Shown here in pieces: positions 11,901 through 26,500 of a stretch of DNA of 64,000 nt. The number at the start of each line of letters is the position of its first letter. Position 1 is the stretch's first letter. The stretch is taken from contig OX235264.1 in assembly GCA_944472135.2 (NCBI GenBank), positions 83,834,319 to 83,898,318 on the forward strand, given 5' to 3'. Position numbers and translations under genes: made by a program. A model generated the notes under the pieces. That model saw only the letters and a list, made by a program, of their open reading frames with translations, ran no database searches and was not told the origin of the DNA. Origin of the DNA: Trichobilharzia regenti (taxonomy: Eukaryota; Platyhelminthes; Trematoda; Strigeidida; Schistosomatidae).

Positions 11901-14900
11901 AAACAACCTCCACTACCTACCTGCCCGGGAAGCATCGTTTCGACTGCAGACGGAACTGACGAGGATATCAAAGCTAGAATCGGAAAAGCAAGACAAGCTT
12001 TCATTACAATTAAGTCTGTGTGGAGGTCAACAGGACTGACGCAGCATGAAAAATAAGATCCGGATTTTCAATTCCAATCCGAAGTCAGTGCTACTATACG
12101 GATCAGAGACTTGGCCAGCGCATCATGAAGAGCATCTCAAACACACTTCAGACCTTCATCAGATGGCCGGCCAGAAAAGATCAGTAACAGGGATCTCTGG
12201 TAATGAGCGAACCAACTAGGCAGGAACCGATTGTGAAACAAAGGTGCAGGAAGAAATGGAGATGGATTGTCTGGGCATACTCTGAGACAACAAACCATCA
12301 AGTGACATCACTAGACAAGCCATCGCTCGAGTGGAACCCGAAAGGTAAGCGGTGAATTGGTCGTCAGTGCAAGGGTGACTTGGAGGAGGTGATGTGAAGA
12401 TGAGATGAAGGAATGTGGGCAGACTTGGAGTGGAGTGAATAAGTTGGGAGAAAACAGAAGGCGATGGAGACTTGCAGCTGAAGCCCTATGTTCCTCTGGG
12501 AATTAAAGGATATAATAATAATAACGACTTATTAGTAGAATTAGTCATTAATTTATATCAATAAATCTCTACTTATTTTCTTTGTTATTTTCAATAGTTA
12601 GCTTTATTAATAACGTTTATGAAATGATACAAATTATTCTTTTATTTTTTAAATTTTTCTTAGGATAAAACGTCAATTATAAATACGAATGTTGCTGAAA
12701 TTGCAGCTTCAGAGCTTGGTGTTGATGTAAATGAACTTATCAAAGTGATTACTATGAAATTAACAGTAAGTTCTTATTATCGGTCATTTAGAGTTATTCA
12801 TCTCCATAGAAATGTTGTAAGATTCTGATTCTTCCAGAAGTGACTTATTTCATATATTAACCCGAGAACTAAAATAATAAGTGATTAGTTGGAATATTTG
12901 CAAGAAAAAGATTGCGTCTTTGTATTTTTAAGGTGAATCCAAGTGATAATAGCTTCCGTCGGTGGTACAACGGCAGAATGCTCACCAACAACACATGCCG
13001 TCCGGGGTTTCGATCCCCGGCCACCGAAGTACTTCTTTACCTCGATAAGCTAGTAACAAGACTGGTAAAAAGGGTAGGTTAGGCATGAGGTTAACCACCC
13101 CATCCGTTAAAATTAAACACCACTGCTACCGAAACTTCAAGCCTGTAGCTTGAAGCCCTATGTTCCAGTGGGATCGTAAAGGAATAAAATGATAATAAAT
13201 AAATACTAGCTTTATTCTAAATTGAACTTTTGGTACAAATATGGAATTTTCACCATGTAATATTGCACCTAATTTTCTCATTACATGGGCAATAAGTGAA
13301 ATAGGGCATTTATAATTATTTACATTAATAATACTGCTCAATAAAAAAATGATTATGAAACTAAATGAAGTGAAAATATTAACGATAATGTAACAATAAG
13401 AACAAAGAAAAATGCCGTTCACTCAGAGAACCTCAATAGTTTGGTAATTTCCTGTCTTACACTTTTCTCATCACATAAAATGTGTGCTAAATAAGGTATT
13501 GTAGAGATTTTGTACTTAGTCGTCCGAGTATACAGTTGCTTCTGGTTCTACCTGATGAGATTCAGAAAGGAGAGAGTTATGTATGGAGAGGATGTTCCGA
13601 GTCTGACAGGATAATATTTGCTAATTTCTTTTAGGGATACAACTGTGTATCTCCAGTAGTATTAACGATTTGGTTCAGTAACACCCCACTCACCATATTG
13701 ACGGCTTTTAGTGCGTTTGCTTTGTGGATGTTGTGTCTGAGAACTGGGTATTGAGAGTTGATATATATTTATCTGTTTAGAGCGTTTTACATCGGTTAAT
13801 CAATTTTTACCTACCAACTAACTCTTGTCATACAACCTTTTTTACTCGGTTTGTAGTGACTAGCAGTAAAATCATGTTAATATTGAGGTATCATCGAATA
13901 GTTCGGTAATGAGAATCTACACGACTACAGCCAACTGACGCAGGATTTCCAAAAGTTTCAGCAAATTTGTAACGTTTCTTAAATATCATAGAAAGTATTC
14001 CTATTTAGTAGACTTTAGTACATTATCACGCGAAGGAATAAAATGCTGCAAAATCGGATGACATGTGGTCATTTCAAATTCTTCTTGTCTCTTTTACTGA
14101 TATTTCAATAAAGAATAACTTTAGCTTTACTAACCGTCTATAAGAATCCCCAAGTTAACACAGCAACGACGTTTATTGAGTTATTGTGTACCTATTTAGA
14201 TAAATTCCTTTGCACTAAGTGACTATATTTGAAATATACTCCTGATTCACAGCTTAAAAATTAGATCTCTGTATTATTTATTTATTTAAACGCATAAAAA
14301 ACTTGGTACACTATGGCACCAAGAAGGATGCGCCACACAATAATAATAAAACAACATGGATCAAAAGGAAAAAAAGGAATGAAAAGAAAAAAATATATAA
14401 GTAGAGAACGGATAAAGAACTTCATCTGGAAGGAAGACATTCATGCTTAACAAGTTCAAACAGTGTTCGTTAACTATCATCGGGAAGGGAAGAAAGAAGG
14501 AAATCGCAACACATTCGCCATTGATTACGATTTTTGGCCATATCCGATAACGTTTCGAGCCATCGATTTGAGCTATCTCTCGGACCCCAACCAGGGAGTC
14601 GTGACACACCAACCGATGCTAATCTAGCACAAAAATCCTTCATCCTACGACGCCACGTCATCGACTGACCACCTCTCCGCCTTTTCCATCCCGTCCCAGG
14701 GCTAGCGAACAGAGACCTGTACGGGATGACATTCGCAGCACATGTCCAAGCCACCGAAGTCGGTGTTTCCAGATGACGACACTCAATGAATGGTGATCTC
14801 CAATGTGTTCAAACACACGCTGCCGAACCTCAGAATTACTCACGCGATGATGCCATCGAACGCAAGCAATCCTGTGGGGACAGCGGTGATCGAACACGCA

Positions 14901-17900
14901 GTTTGGTGCTATCCAATGATACATACTTAAAACCTTATTTTAAGATGATGAAAAGCTGCGGTAGATACCTTATCCCCAAGGTACTGGCTTGTAGCCCGAT
15001 CTGCTACATATTTGATTTCGTTTTATGCCTAAGCTATTTTGAATTAGACTGTAAATTTCGGTGAACTATGGAAATGTATGAATTTAACTTTAATAAAGGA
15101 AATTTGTTTATATTTCTCAAAGTATACAAATAACGCATATATATATATATATAACTTTAATTTATATTACTTTAAGGAAACATCTATTGATAGCCTTTGG
15201 AGTCCAGTCAATGCTGCTGGTGCAATAGTTAATCGTGATTCTATCGCTAAAAGTCTTTATGTAGAGTTTTTCGACAGATTAGTTGAAGCAATCAACGTGA
15301 AAATTGCACCATCCGACTATTTGGATCCTGATACAAAATCATCAATTCGTGCAATCGCTTTGTTGGATATTTATGGTTTTGAGGTACGTTGAGTTTATTT
15401 TTTATTCTCATGTCTCTGTTTAATTATTGATTATTAATTTATCCATTGATTTTATATTTGAGGAGGGTGAACTCAGTGCTTCAGTGACTTATTGGTAGAG
15501 CGTTTGCCAGTTATGCAGCGGAGGTCAAAGTATTATTTCCTGTCGATATATTTCTAAGCTGTGCTTAGTTTACTTGTCAGCAATGTAAATCTGGGAAGGA
15601 GGTGAAGCTGGGCGTGGGACTAACAGCCTCAATTCATGAAAACAACTCCATAGCTACTGAAACTTCTAGGCTTGAAGTCTTTCAATGTATTTAGGAAAGC
15701 GAGGGGAAAAAAAGAAATTGGGCACTTAGTGGTACTTCTGTTTATACTTAATCAGTCATCAATATCGCTCCGGGAGTGGTGTACTTCACTAAAAATGACG
15801 ATGGGGGAGAAAGCAGTAAACCTGAAATCTTTATAAATTAATGACTGTCATTAAATTTCACTAATTTTTTTTTCACATATTTATTTGAATTTAAGAAACA
15901 ACCTGACTATAAACAAATGACATGCTTCCCACCTAATGTTTAACAAGTCTCAGTTGCCACTTTTAGAAGCAAATTAATAAAAAATTAAAAATATATGTCT
16001 GTAGATTAACTTTAGGAGGAAATATTCTCCATTCATCTAATTTCCTAGCGTCAAACTCTTTAATATTGTGAATATAATTGACGAATTATATGAAATTGAA
16101 GGGCTTGAATTATTATATTCAAGAAACTGATATACTTTAATATATTTACTCAAAGACAAGCTGAACAACTAAAGATATAAATATCACAAAAAGTTTATAC
16201 AGTTAAATTGCAACTGCTACTCTGAACAGAAATAATACCTTTAAATATTCCAATTGTTAAGACTGGAATAAGACAATTAAGTGAACAATATGGTTTTCAG
16301 TTAGCTTTTCTTCAGGCTTTACTCTATATCACATAGCTTTATGCATTAAAAGGTAACCGATGATGGTGAGTTTGTGGGTTAAAAAGTAGTAATTATAATA
16401 AATGTTTTGAATACCAGTGTAGCGGTAAGTAATTCCCCAAAATTATTAACCATACCATTCATCGGTGGACATGGGATACTGATCCTCACTGTTTAAGTTG
16501 ACTTGTTTAGCTGAAGGCATATGGCCAAGCATCCACGCCATATGGCACGCCGTCATGTTACTTTCGTTCGTTCGTTCATGCGGGATCCCTAGCTAATGAA
16601 GCAATCAATCTCATGCTACGATCTGCTTCCGAAATATACTTTATAATTTGGACGATCAGTTTTGGCGTTTTGCTTAGTCTTTGGTCTGCGTGTAACGAAT
16701 ACCATTGAGGTTGTGGGTATTATATCTTGCGTTGGTACACATCGTACTATCCGTGAACATCATCACCCTCAAGCCTCTAAACCACTTATAACGATGATGA
16801 TAATTATAGCAAAATTAATGATAATATATGGTCTCATATGTTAACAAAAGTACAAGGTGATTATGCAGGTGGTGATAAAAATAACGAAGGTAGTATGTTT
16901 ACGTAAACAAATCAATAAATAAATTAGGCCAAACCTTAAAAGTTACGTAATACTAAAGGTACAGTGAAAAGATAATCAGAGTTTAAATAAATATTATATA
17001 AGTATGAAGGAAGTGGAAAATAAGAAATGGTAGGAATTTTTCAATTACAATTTATTTAAGCCAAGGGAGAGACAAAGGTAGAACAAACTTATTTTGTATG
17101 CTAAGACTAAGATTATATGGATTTATGATAACAGGAATGTAAAGTGGAAAACTAACTAGACCATTTTATTTATCAAGCCTGTTAGAAACCTTATTGATCT
17201 CAGTGATATGTTGGCTATTTGGCTAAATTCCCAAATGTGCCTTCATTATACAAACAACAGAAATAGTTTTTCTTTGTTGATCTGTGCTACAAGAACATTT
17301 ATTCATTTTTTGTACAAAACATGTGCTGTGTATGAGTGTGATAAGTGGTCGTCAAAACATACTAGACATCTGAGAATTGACTTCAAGCACAGTCTTTTAT
17401 TTATTTTCAAGTATTGGTTTTGTAGGGATTTTGTTTAATTGGCTGGAGGATTTCATCATGAGCTGACATCAGCTAAAGAACTACTGAAAAACCAGCTAGT
17501 AGTACTGGACAGATGTCTCCTCCGTCATAGTTTAGGACAATTCATCAGTACGTATTCACCACAGGAGGTTCGAACCCAGTACCTTTTGGTTACAAGGCTA
17601 GCGAGCTCGTAGACCATTAAGCCACATGGACACGAACCAATGGCCAGCCCATGAATTCTAACTTCTGCCAATTCATGGCATAGAGCGACCACTTCGCAGT
17701 GTCGTCTTCAATGAATAACCGTACTTACCTTCAATCTACTGCATCCGAATCGGTCACAGCTTCCCACTAGAACTCTAGGTCGACTGCCTGAATAGGGCCA
17801 GTCACTAGTGAGTATTTGTTATAACTGTTATTTAGCTTCATTAAGTCAGCTTAATGGAGCTAACTGGTACTTGATTCCTGGCCTATTTATTCAATGTATG

Positions 17901-20453
17901 AGCAGCTTTGTAGCATTATCACACTTTGGATAATAAATGTGGCTAATTAGCTAGTTGACAAACCCTTACATAATCAATGAACAAATCTGTTCTTTGTGTC
18001 AACCAATTCGTTTAAAATTAATTCAGAATTGATGCTAATTTTATTGTGATTCATTGAACTTTTATTTGTAGTTAACTTGCAGAAATTTTGTGCCCATTTA
18101 TGTATTTATTGGATATCATTCTTAATAATGTCTACTTCGTAATTTTTATTTATTTAGAATCTTCCAAATAATTCATTAGAACAATTTTGTATTAATTATA
18201 CAAATGAAAATTTACAACAATTTTTTAATCACTACATTTTTGAATTGGAACAAGAAGAATATCGTTCGGAGAATATTAGTTGGCAATATGTTCAATTTCC
18301 TAATAATCAGCCAATTATTGATTTGATAGCTGGTAAACCAAATGGAATAATGCATATATGTAATGATGAAGCTAGTTTAGCAACGGTAGGTTGATTAAAA
18401 ATCAATTCGGTCACATTTTTATCTTTTCTTTGTGATATGTAGTAGCAATTAAGTACACTGTTTCAAAATAGTAGCTCTTACTATAATAAAGATAATAGAA
18501 CCTGAATGTTTCATAGCTTTTCATTTTCCGTTCATGCAGCTACCTATTATATGTAGTATTTGTGTGAAGCGTGAGATGTATTAAAATTCTCCTTTTTTGG
18601 ATGATATGAATTTTAGTATAAAATAACCCAAAAGCACTAAAGTGTACTTCACTGTATTCCTACTCGAAACTTATTTATGAGTAGATTAGTATAAGTTGAA
18701 GCCAACAGTTTCTGGACTTCGCCGATGATATATGTCTGATTTCTCACAGACTGTGAAAACAAGTGAAAAGCAACAAGCTGCAAAGATAGGACTTCCGTCA
18801 GGTGAACATAGGTAAAACAGAGAAGATGAAGATACCTGGCCAACAGCAACAACAACAACAACAGACAACAATCAGCATGAATGGGAGGAACCTGAAAAAA
18901 AACAACCTCCTTTTCCCACCTACCTGTCCGGGAAGCATCGTTTCGACTACAGACGGAACTGACGAGGATATCAAAGCAGCGAGGATCGGGAAGGCAAAAC
19001 AAGCTTTCATTACTCTTAGGTCTGTGTGGAGGTCAACAGGACTGACTCAGCATGAAAAATAAGATCCGGATTTTCAATTCCAATGTGAAGTCAGTCAGTG
19101 CTACTTTACGGATCAGAGACTTGGCCAGCGCGTCATGAAGAGCATCTCAAACAAACTTCAGATTTTCTTTAACAGTTGTCTTCGCTCAATACTCAAGATC
19201 AGATGGCCGGCCAGAAAAGATCAGTAACAGGGATCTCTGGTAATGAGCGAACCAACTAGGCAGGAACCGATTGTGAAACAAAGGTGCAGGAAGAAATGGA
19301 GATGGATTGTCTGGGCATACTCTGAGACAACAAACCATCAAGTGACATCACTAGACAAGCCATCGCTCGAGTGGAACCCGAAAGGGAAGCGGTCGGCGAG
19401 TTGGTCGTCAATGCAAGGTTGACTTGGAGGAGGTGATGTGAAGATGAGATGAAAGCATGTGGGTAGACTTGGAGCGGAGTGAATGAGTAGGGAGAAAACA
19501 GAAGGGAACGGAGATGCGCAGCTGATGCCCTATGTTCCTCTAGGAATTAAAGGATATAATAATAAAAGTTTCGTTTCAGGAGTTAATGTTTGTTATCGTA
19601 ACTTTTGAATTCGTAACATAGTTGGAAAAATACATAATAGTTGAATTTAAGATAAATGTTTCAAAGACTTGGTGTTCGGGAATCAGTCATACTGTTGTGT
19701 TTTTAACACAGTGGTACTTCACCAGCTGATTCTCTGCCATTTTCCTCCTCAGCGATTTGTTTCGATGACCTAGTGTTCCAATGTTTCCATTGTAGTATTC
19801 GCTAGCCACACACGAGATCCGGGTTCGATTTCTGGCCTTTGCACTGCTAAATCTCGCCTAGTTTACTTGCTAACAATAATCCCAGAAAAAAAGTGAAGTT
19901 GGATATAAGGCTAGCGAGTCCAACCAATGAAAAAATAACATTAGCGCTACTAAAACTTCAAAGTTTGAAGCCTTGCGTTGTATTCATTAACAGAAGGAAT
20001 GAAGAAGTGATCCATTAGTTGCATTTCACTTCTCAAATTTATTTTTGCTCATTAAAATTTGCAATTGTATTTTTTAAAAGGGAAGTTTAAGAAAACATGC
20101 TACCATTACCACATGCCATTGTGTTTCATTCAAGTCCATAGTTTCCATGCACCAGGCCCTCTATTGGGACCCAAGTAGTCAATGGCAAGTTGGTTTTACG
20201 AGGGTGGTATGAAAGAGATCGTGTAGGGAGGAGATGAGAGCCTATAGGCAGTTGTAGAGACAGTTAAAGCGGACTGCAGGCCATAGGGCCACAGTGGAGA
20301 TGTGCTGTTGAAACTCTGTGTTCCGCTTAGAACCCAAGGGAACAATAATAATAATAACTATATACACCGTGAATTTATTATTCATGTTCTTGCGTGAATT
20401 GTAGATGAAATATATTGAACAAAGCTGTTTTCTCTATTTGTAACGTTAAATCG

Positions 20454-20502
<49 letters not shown>

Positions 20503-23500
20503 CACATGCGATTTTAACAATTGATTTGTTAACAGCTTTAGTCAGTGCATCATTGAACAGTAAGGTTTTTGAACCTGAGAGCAACACTAATCTCCTCGAC
20601 TATACTTAGAAGCCTACAAACTCACATGAAAAGGCACTTTAATCGTTTTTTTTCAAAATATGATGATCTGTTCTATTCTTCAATATATTCTACACTACTG
20701 GTTTGTATTTTAGGGAACTGACGAGTCATTTCTACGACAGTGTCAACATCATCATCAAAAGCATCCGAATTTCAAAGTGAACAAAGTACATGGAAATAGT
20801 TCATTCACTATTGTTCATTTTGCTGGGGAAATTGTTTACGATGTAAGCCAATAGAATGATGTCCAGTTTCTGTACCTATTTTATTTTTTATTTTTTGATT
20901 ACAGCTTGATTCCACACTATATTTTCGTACAAGTATGGAATTTTCATCATGGATATCAGTAGCCCAAATTTCGCAGGCCCACCATAGATATCAGGTGTGC
21001 GTCGGTAGGGGGGATTGAACCTCGGACCATTTGCATGGTCGGCGAGCGTCCCAACCTCTCTGCCACTGACGCACTATGTGCATTCATATGATTAATATTT
21101 CATATTTAAAATAGCAGTTCAGAACAGCTTATGATACAGAATTATGCTAGGCCAAGAAAAAAACTTTTACAAAGAAGTAGACTGTAATGTCATATATTCT
21201 GATAATCACAATAAAGGTTTTAAAGTTAAGGTAATCAAAAAGGTTGAAGAGACGGTACTACTGAGAATGTTTAAGTTGAGATGAACTCAGTGAATTTGAA
21301 GATGTTAATTCAATTACTCTGCAACAGATGAAGCCTCTGAGAATGTTTAAATTAAAACTTTAAAAAAAATTATAAATCTCAGTATTTAACCTTTTGTTTG
21401 TTATGATGGTGATTAATTTCTGAAGCCATATTTTCCACTCAGAACTCAAGGAACGTACACTGTAATATCAAATAAATTAAACGGAGTTTAGAAATCTTGA
21501 GTTTTTCTGTTGGCTGGTGTTTACAGCAATAGTAAAAGTTTATTATTTAGACGAATACAATCTTAAATATGTTACTACTGTGTGACAATTTGGGTGGACA
21601 CATTGAAAAGTATCGTTAATTATTTTTTTGTGAAGAATGCGTCAACCAAAAGTGGGTTTAAAGTACGACATAGCAAGAGACTCAGGCGACAAACCAACCA
21701 ATAGCCAGTTGCTTAACAAGTATGTAGCAGAAAGTCGAGATGGATCAGACATACGTTGAGAAGGCCGTCGAATGACATCGCTCACAGTGAAATCCAGATG
21801 GGAAGCGACGAGTGGGTCGTCAGTGCCAAGATAACACGGAGGAGATCGTAATCGTAATCGTAATCGATTTCAGCCAAGCATGTTTGTCACACAATTACTA
21901 TTTATTTTAACACCCCATAACTGATCTATTATCCGCCGCATAACTGTCGATTGTTATAACGATAACAAATATTATATTTTATAATTGTAATAACCTGAAG
22001 AGGAGAAGTTGTTGAAAAGAGTATACCACATCGTAAACCTACCTGCTCTAATGAATAGTACTCGTCAATCCTAAAAATTACTTCGAAAACCTGCTGAGCA
22101 CTTAACTCATTTGAGGCAGGGTGCGCCAGTGGCGTTCTTCATATAATTTAATCTAGAAAGGCAAATCAACCAGTTGAAAAGTTGTTGTTATTCACAGTGT
22201 CCGGAGAACCAAATTTTATTTGAGCATTTCAGTCAAACTTCCCTATGGACTATTCACTTTGTAAACACTAGATTTGCCTAGGCGGCATTCCTTTTAAGAA
22301 CAGATGCTTATTTATATTAATAATTGATTGACACTATATTTAATTCCTAATTAAACTATAAGACAAAATTTATGAAGGGTTAAAACCATCTTCCACGACT
22401 CATCAGTTTATGAAATGTATTTAGCGCATTCGTGGCGTTGTTTGACTCTCTTTGTACTTTTAAACACTCATTGTGGGTAGATTTTAGTTCGCATATTCTT
22501 TTGAATGAAATGATTTTACCATTTCAGTTGAAATCAGTGAAAACATTCAAAAATATTCTGTCTGTTGGTTAATTATAACATGTTATGACATAAATTTACC
22601 AGTAAATCAATAATAGGTCATCAGAAGTATAATTAGCTGGTTGGATTTTCGGCTTTTTCATTTAAACTTCCAGTAGAGCGAATAGGACCTGAAGTAGGAA
22701 ATTTTTTAACAAACGGTTTCTTTCCCAAAGTTGTTACATTGCTGATTATGTGTTAAAAAAGGCTTACAGTGAAACTGTGACTGAAATCAACTAACAACAA
22801 ATGATTGACACTGATGACCATATTCATACAATTTTTTTATTTATTTTTGATCTACTAGGTACGTGGATTTGTTAATAAAAATCGTGAAAAAATTCGTAGT
22901 GAATTATTAACTTTATTAACAAAAAGTACAAATCCATCAGTTGCAAAAATGTTTCGTAATATTCAATCTCAACGGACTGGTGTAAATGGTTCAGGTCCAA
23001 AGTTAAAAACATCTATGGTTTTGACAACAATGAATAATTCACTTCAACAGTTAATGGAGAAAATGAGAGCGTAAGTAATACGGTTGCTTTCAAATGCTAA
23101 AAGAAAAGAGAGTAAGAATTGTCGCTATTACCTAATGTAAGAGTTTTCATTCTCATTTTCGTTTGGTTAAGTTGTTGAGAAATACAGAGTAATCTAAGTA
23201 AAAGGTATACTTCAAGTATATTTTCATTACCAACAACTTGAGGTTATCTAACTAAAGAAACAAATATAATATGAATATTAACAGTAATTTATTATCTAAA
23301 TAATGCTAAATGTATTGCAGAAAATCATCATGAATAGATATTGTATGGTAATAAGCAGTAGATTAATATTCAGGTGGTAGATTTGTACTTTGATTGGACA
23401 CTAGCAATTAGTGTTATGTGTCTAGCCCTTTCTTTGGAGCAGAGGGAACCCTTGGATATAGGTTTCTTGCTAGTTGGAACTCACCAGTCAGCAAGGCGTA

Positions 23501-26500
23501 TCTGCAGTCTTGAAGGAACTCATGTCCCTTCTGAGATTAGAACCCGCGTCACCCAGTGAGTTCTGCAGTCAGAGACGTTACCACTTAGCTATTCGGGATT
23601 GCGATTGACCTCCTGCAAACCGGACTGATCTAATTCACTCTCCACCAAAGAAAGGGCTAGACACGTCACACTAGTTATTAGTGTCCAATCAAAGTACCCC
23701 CTACAGTCGTAAAGGAGGTCAATCGCGAGCCCGAATAGCTCAGTGGTAACGTCTGTGACTGGAGAACTCACTGAGTGACGCGGATTCGAATCTCAGAAGG
23801 GACATGAGTTCCTTCAAGGTTGCAGATACGCCTTGCAGACAGGTGAGTGCCAACTAGCACGAAACCTAGGTGGAAGGCTTTCTACCGATTCCCTCCAACC
23901 ATCTAATATCATCAAATCAATGATGGATTCGCAGTTATTTGGTTAACTGAAAGACCGATGAGGTCAATCAAAGTAGTGTCTGAAAACAGATACTTATCAG
24001 TCACTATGGATAGCCGCGGCGTAACAGCAGAAGGCAAGACATGGAAGCAAAAGTATATTTTCAAGTGATTAAACAGCTATTCATACCTATACAGTTTATA
24101 TTCTTTAACCAATCACCAAGCGTTTGATTTTGGTTTACATTAAAGAACATGAAATAGAGTGCTCAAATACATATATTATTCTGTTGCTAATGCAGTATTG
24201 AACTGTGAAAATAGTATTCAGTCGGTAACACCAACAAATACAATAATTCTTACTGTGAGAATAATATTCCTTTGGAACTCATCGTCTGTATCGCACCATC
24301 ACAGTGGCATTAGTTTACAATTATAACATTACACAATTACAGTCAACTAATTGAATAATAAACGTATCTGTTTTGTAATCGGAGAGTTCAAGATTTGATG
24401 CCTGTTGATGTCATTCATACACAAAAACATGAATGAAACAGTTAACTGTTGCTCAATGATTTTCAATGTTTTTTTCAAGCCGATTTAGTTTTGTGACGAA
24501 ATCTAGTATTGGCTTACTTATATCTCTACACACCCAAAATACGAACACTAAGTAACTTGTAAGCACTACTGTTTGCTAGGTTGCTAAGAAGTGGTTAATT
24601 CTGATAGATAACAACTTCAATACGGTGATTTCTGATAAAGGTAATATATATATTTTTTTAAAGATGGATTGTACATTCAGTCATTGAGTACAACAAACCA
24701 CATAACATAGATGCATGATCATTGACAAATTCCCACTAATCATATGACTTGACATTATCTTCATTTACTATGAAATGATGTAATATTACTTATTATAATA
24801 TTTTGTCAAAGTTAGTCACATTGTTTAAACCCTTACCGAAATCATTTGAAAATTGATTGGTAGAAAATGCACGGTTAACAAATTTATGACAGAGGAATTT
24901 TATTAACCGCCATCTTTCATGTACAGTTATCTATCAGCGACAAATTTTCCAGCAGAGAGCGAAAATCTGTTAACGTTATTATTATTCTTATACTTTCTTG
25001 TAAACATCTTGCAGTTCTTGTAGTCCCTAATTCTAATATGATTTTGAATATTTAATTTGTAGAACAATAGTAGTTTTAATATAGGAGATATATTATAATG
25101 CCTTGGACGCTTTCATTATAGTTGATGCCTTCTATTTTTGAAATGGATATAGATAGATTTACCTAACTACAACGTGCGTCGGTGGCACAGTGGTTAGGAC
25201 TCTCGCCGACCATGCACATGGTCTGAGGTTCGATCCCCTACCGACGCACACCTGATATCTATGGTCAGCCTGCAAAATTTGGGCTATCGATATCCATGCT
25301 GAAAATTCCATACTTGTACGAAAATATAGTGTGGAATCAAGCTGTAAATCAAAAAAATCAATAGATTAGGGAAAGTTGATAAGTTGATAAATATGGAAGT
25401 TTACCAACTGAAATCAAATGGACAAATATCATTGACTTAATTTGTAGTGACAGTATTTCTATATTTGTGATGGTTGAATCATTTGAACAAAAGACGACTG
25501 AAATGCAGTTTAATTATTAGGGTTTTTCCCAGTCAATAAAGTTATTTCGGGGTTAGAAGATGGTTTCGCTTATCTGAAAAAAACCCACTCTGTTAAGTGA
25601 TATAAGGTTGGTATATGGTGTTCCAAGTACCAACGATCTTAAGGTAACCAATGAGAATCGGCATAAACCTTCATTCTCCGTTTTAGAAGTTTATCCTTTA
25701 TCTTTAAAACATTCTAATGGAGGCGAAAACTCTTCCCTTAGTTTATATTGAAGCAACCATCCAGAGTTTACTTAGGTGATACAGCGATTGTGATGGGGAA
25801 ATAGGGTTAAGAATTAACAGTGGATGGTGTTCAGAATCTAGAGACAAAAATTCATCTGGAAGAGTACCTTAAATGAAGCTTTATTCAGTAATTTGTAACC
25901 CTAGTCTTAACTTCAGTCTAACCTAACGCGAACCTTTATGTAGTCATGACCTTAATCCAGTTCTAAGTCTAGCCCTAAAGAATTGTCGACTAGATGAACG
26001 TCGATACTGGAAGTTATTATCACGTCATATTAAAGAAAGGTATCCTATTTGATATTTTTACATATTTTTATACAATTTTTCATAAGTATACTCAATTTTC
26101 CTTCAAATGTTTCTCTTCAGCATAGTTGATCGGCTTAAGACTGTTGTTGTATTCATTCTTTTGGCACACCATAGTTTAAATTCCTTCAATGAATTTCGAA
26201 AGTTAAATTTGACAGTTGCATAGAATCAGTACCAAATTGTATTCTGCGTTTTTGAAGTTTATCTTCTATCTTTAAACCTTTCTAAAAACAACCTCAATTG
26301 GTTGGAGGGTTTCATCATGGACTGACATCAGTTAGAGGAACATTGGAAAATCTGGGTTTACTGGACAGCCGTTTCGTCCTAGCTTGAAGCTCTTCAGCAC
26401 TACGCACCCACCGGGGTAAGAACCCAGGACCTTCTTGTTACAAGACCAGCGAGCTCGTAGACCATTAAGCCACTGGGACCCGACCCAATGTCAGCTCATG

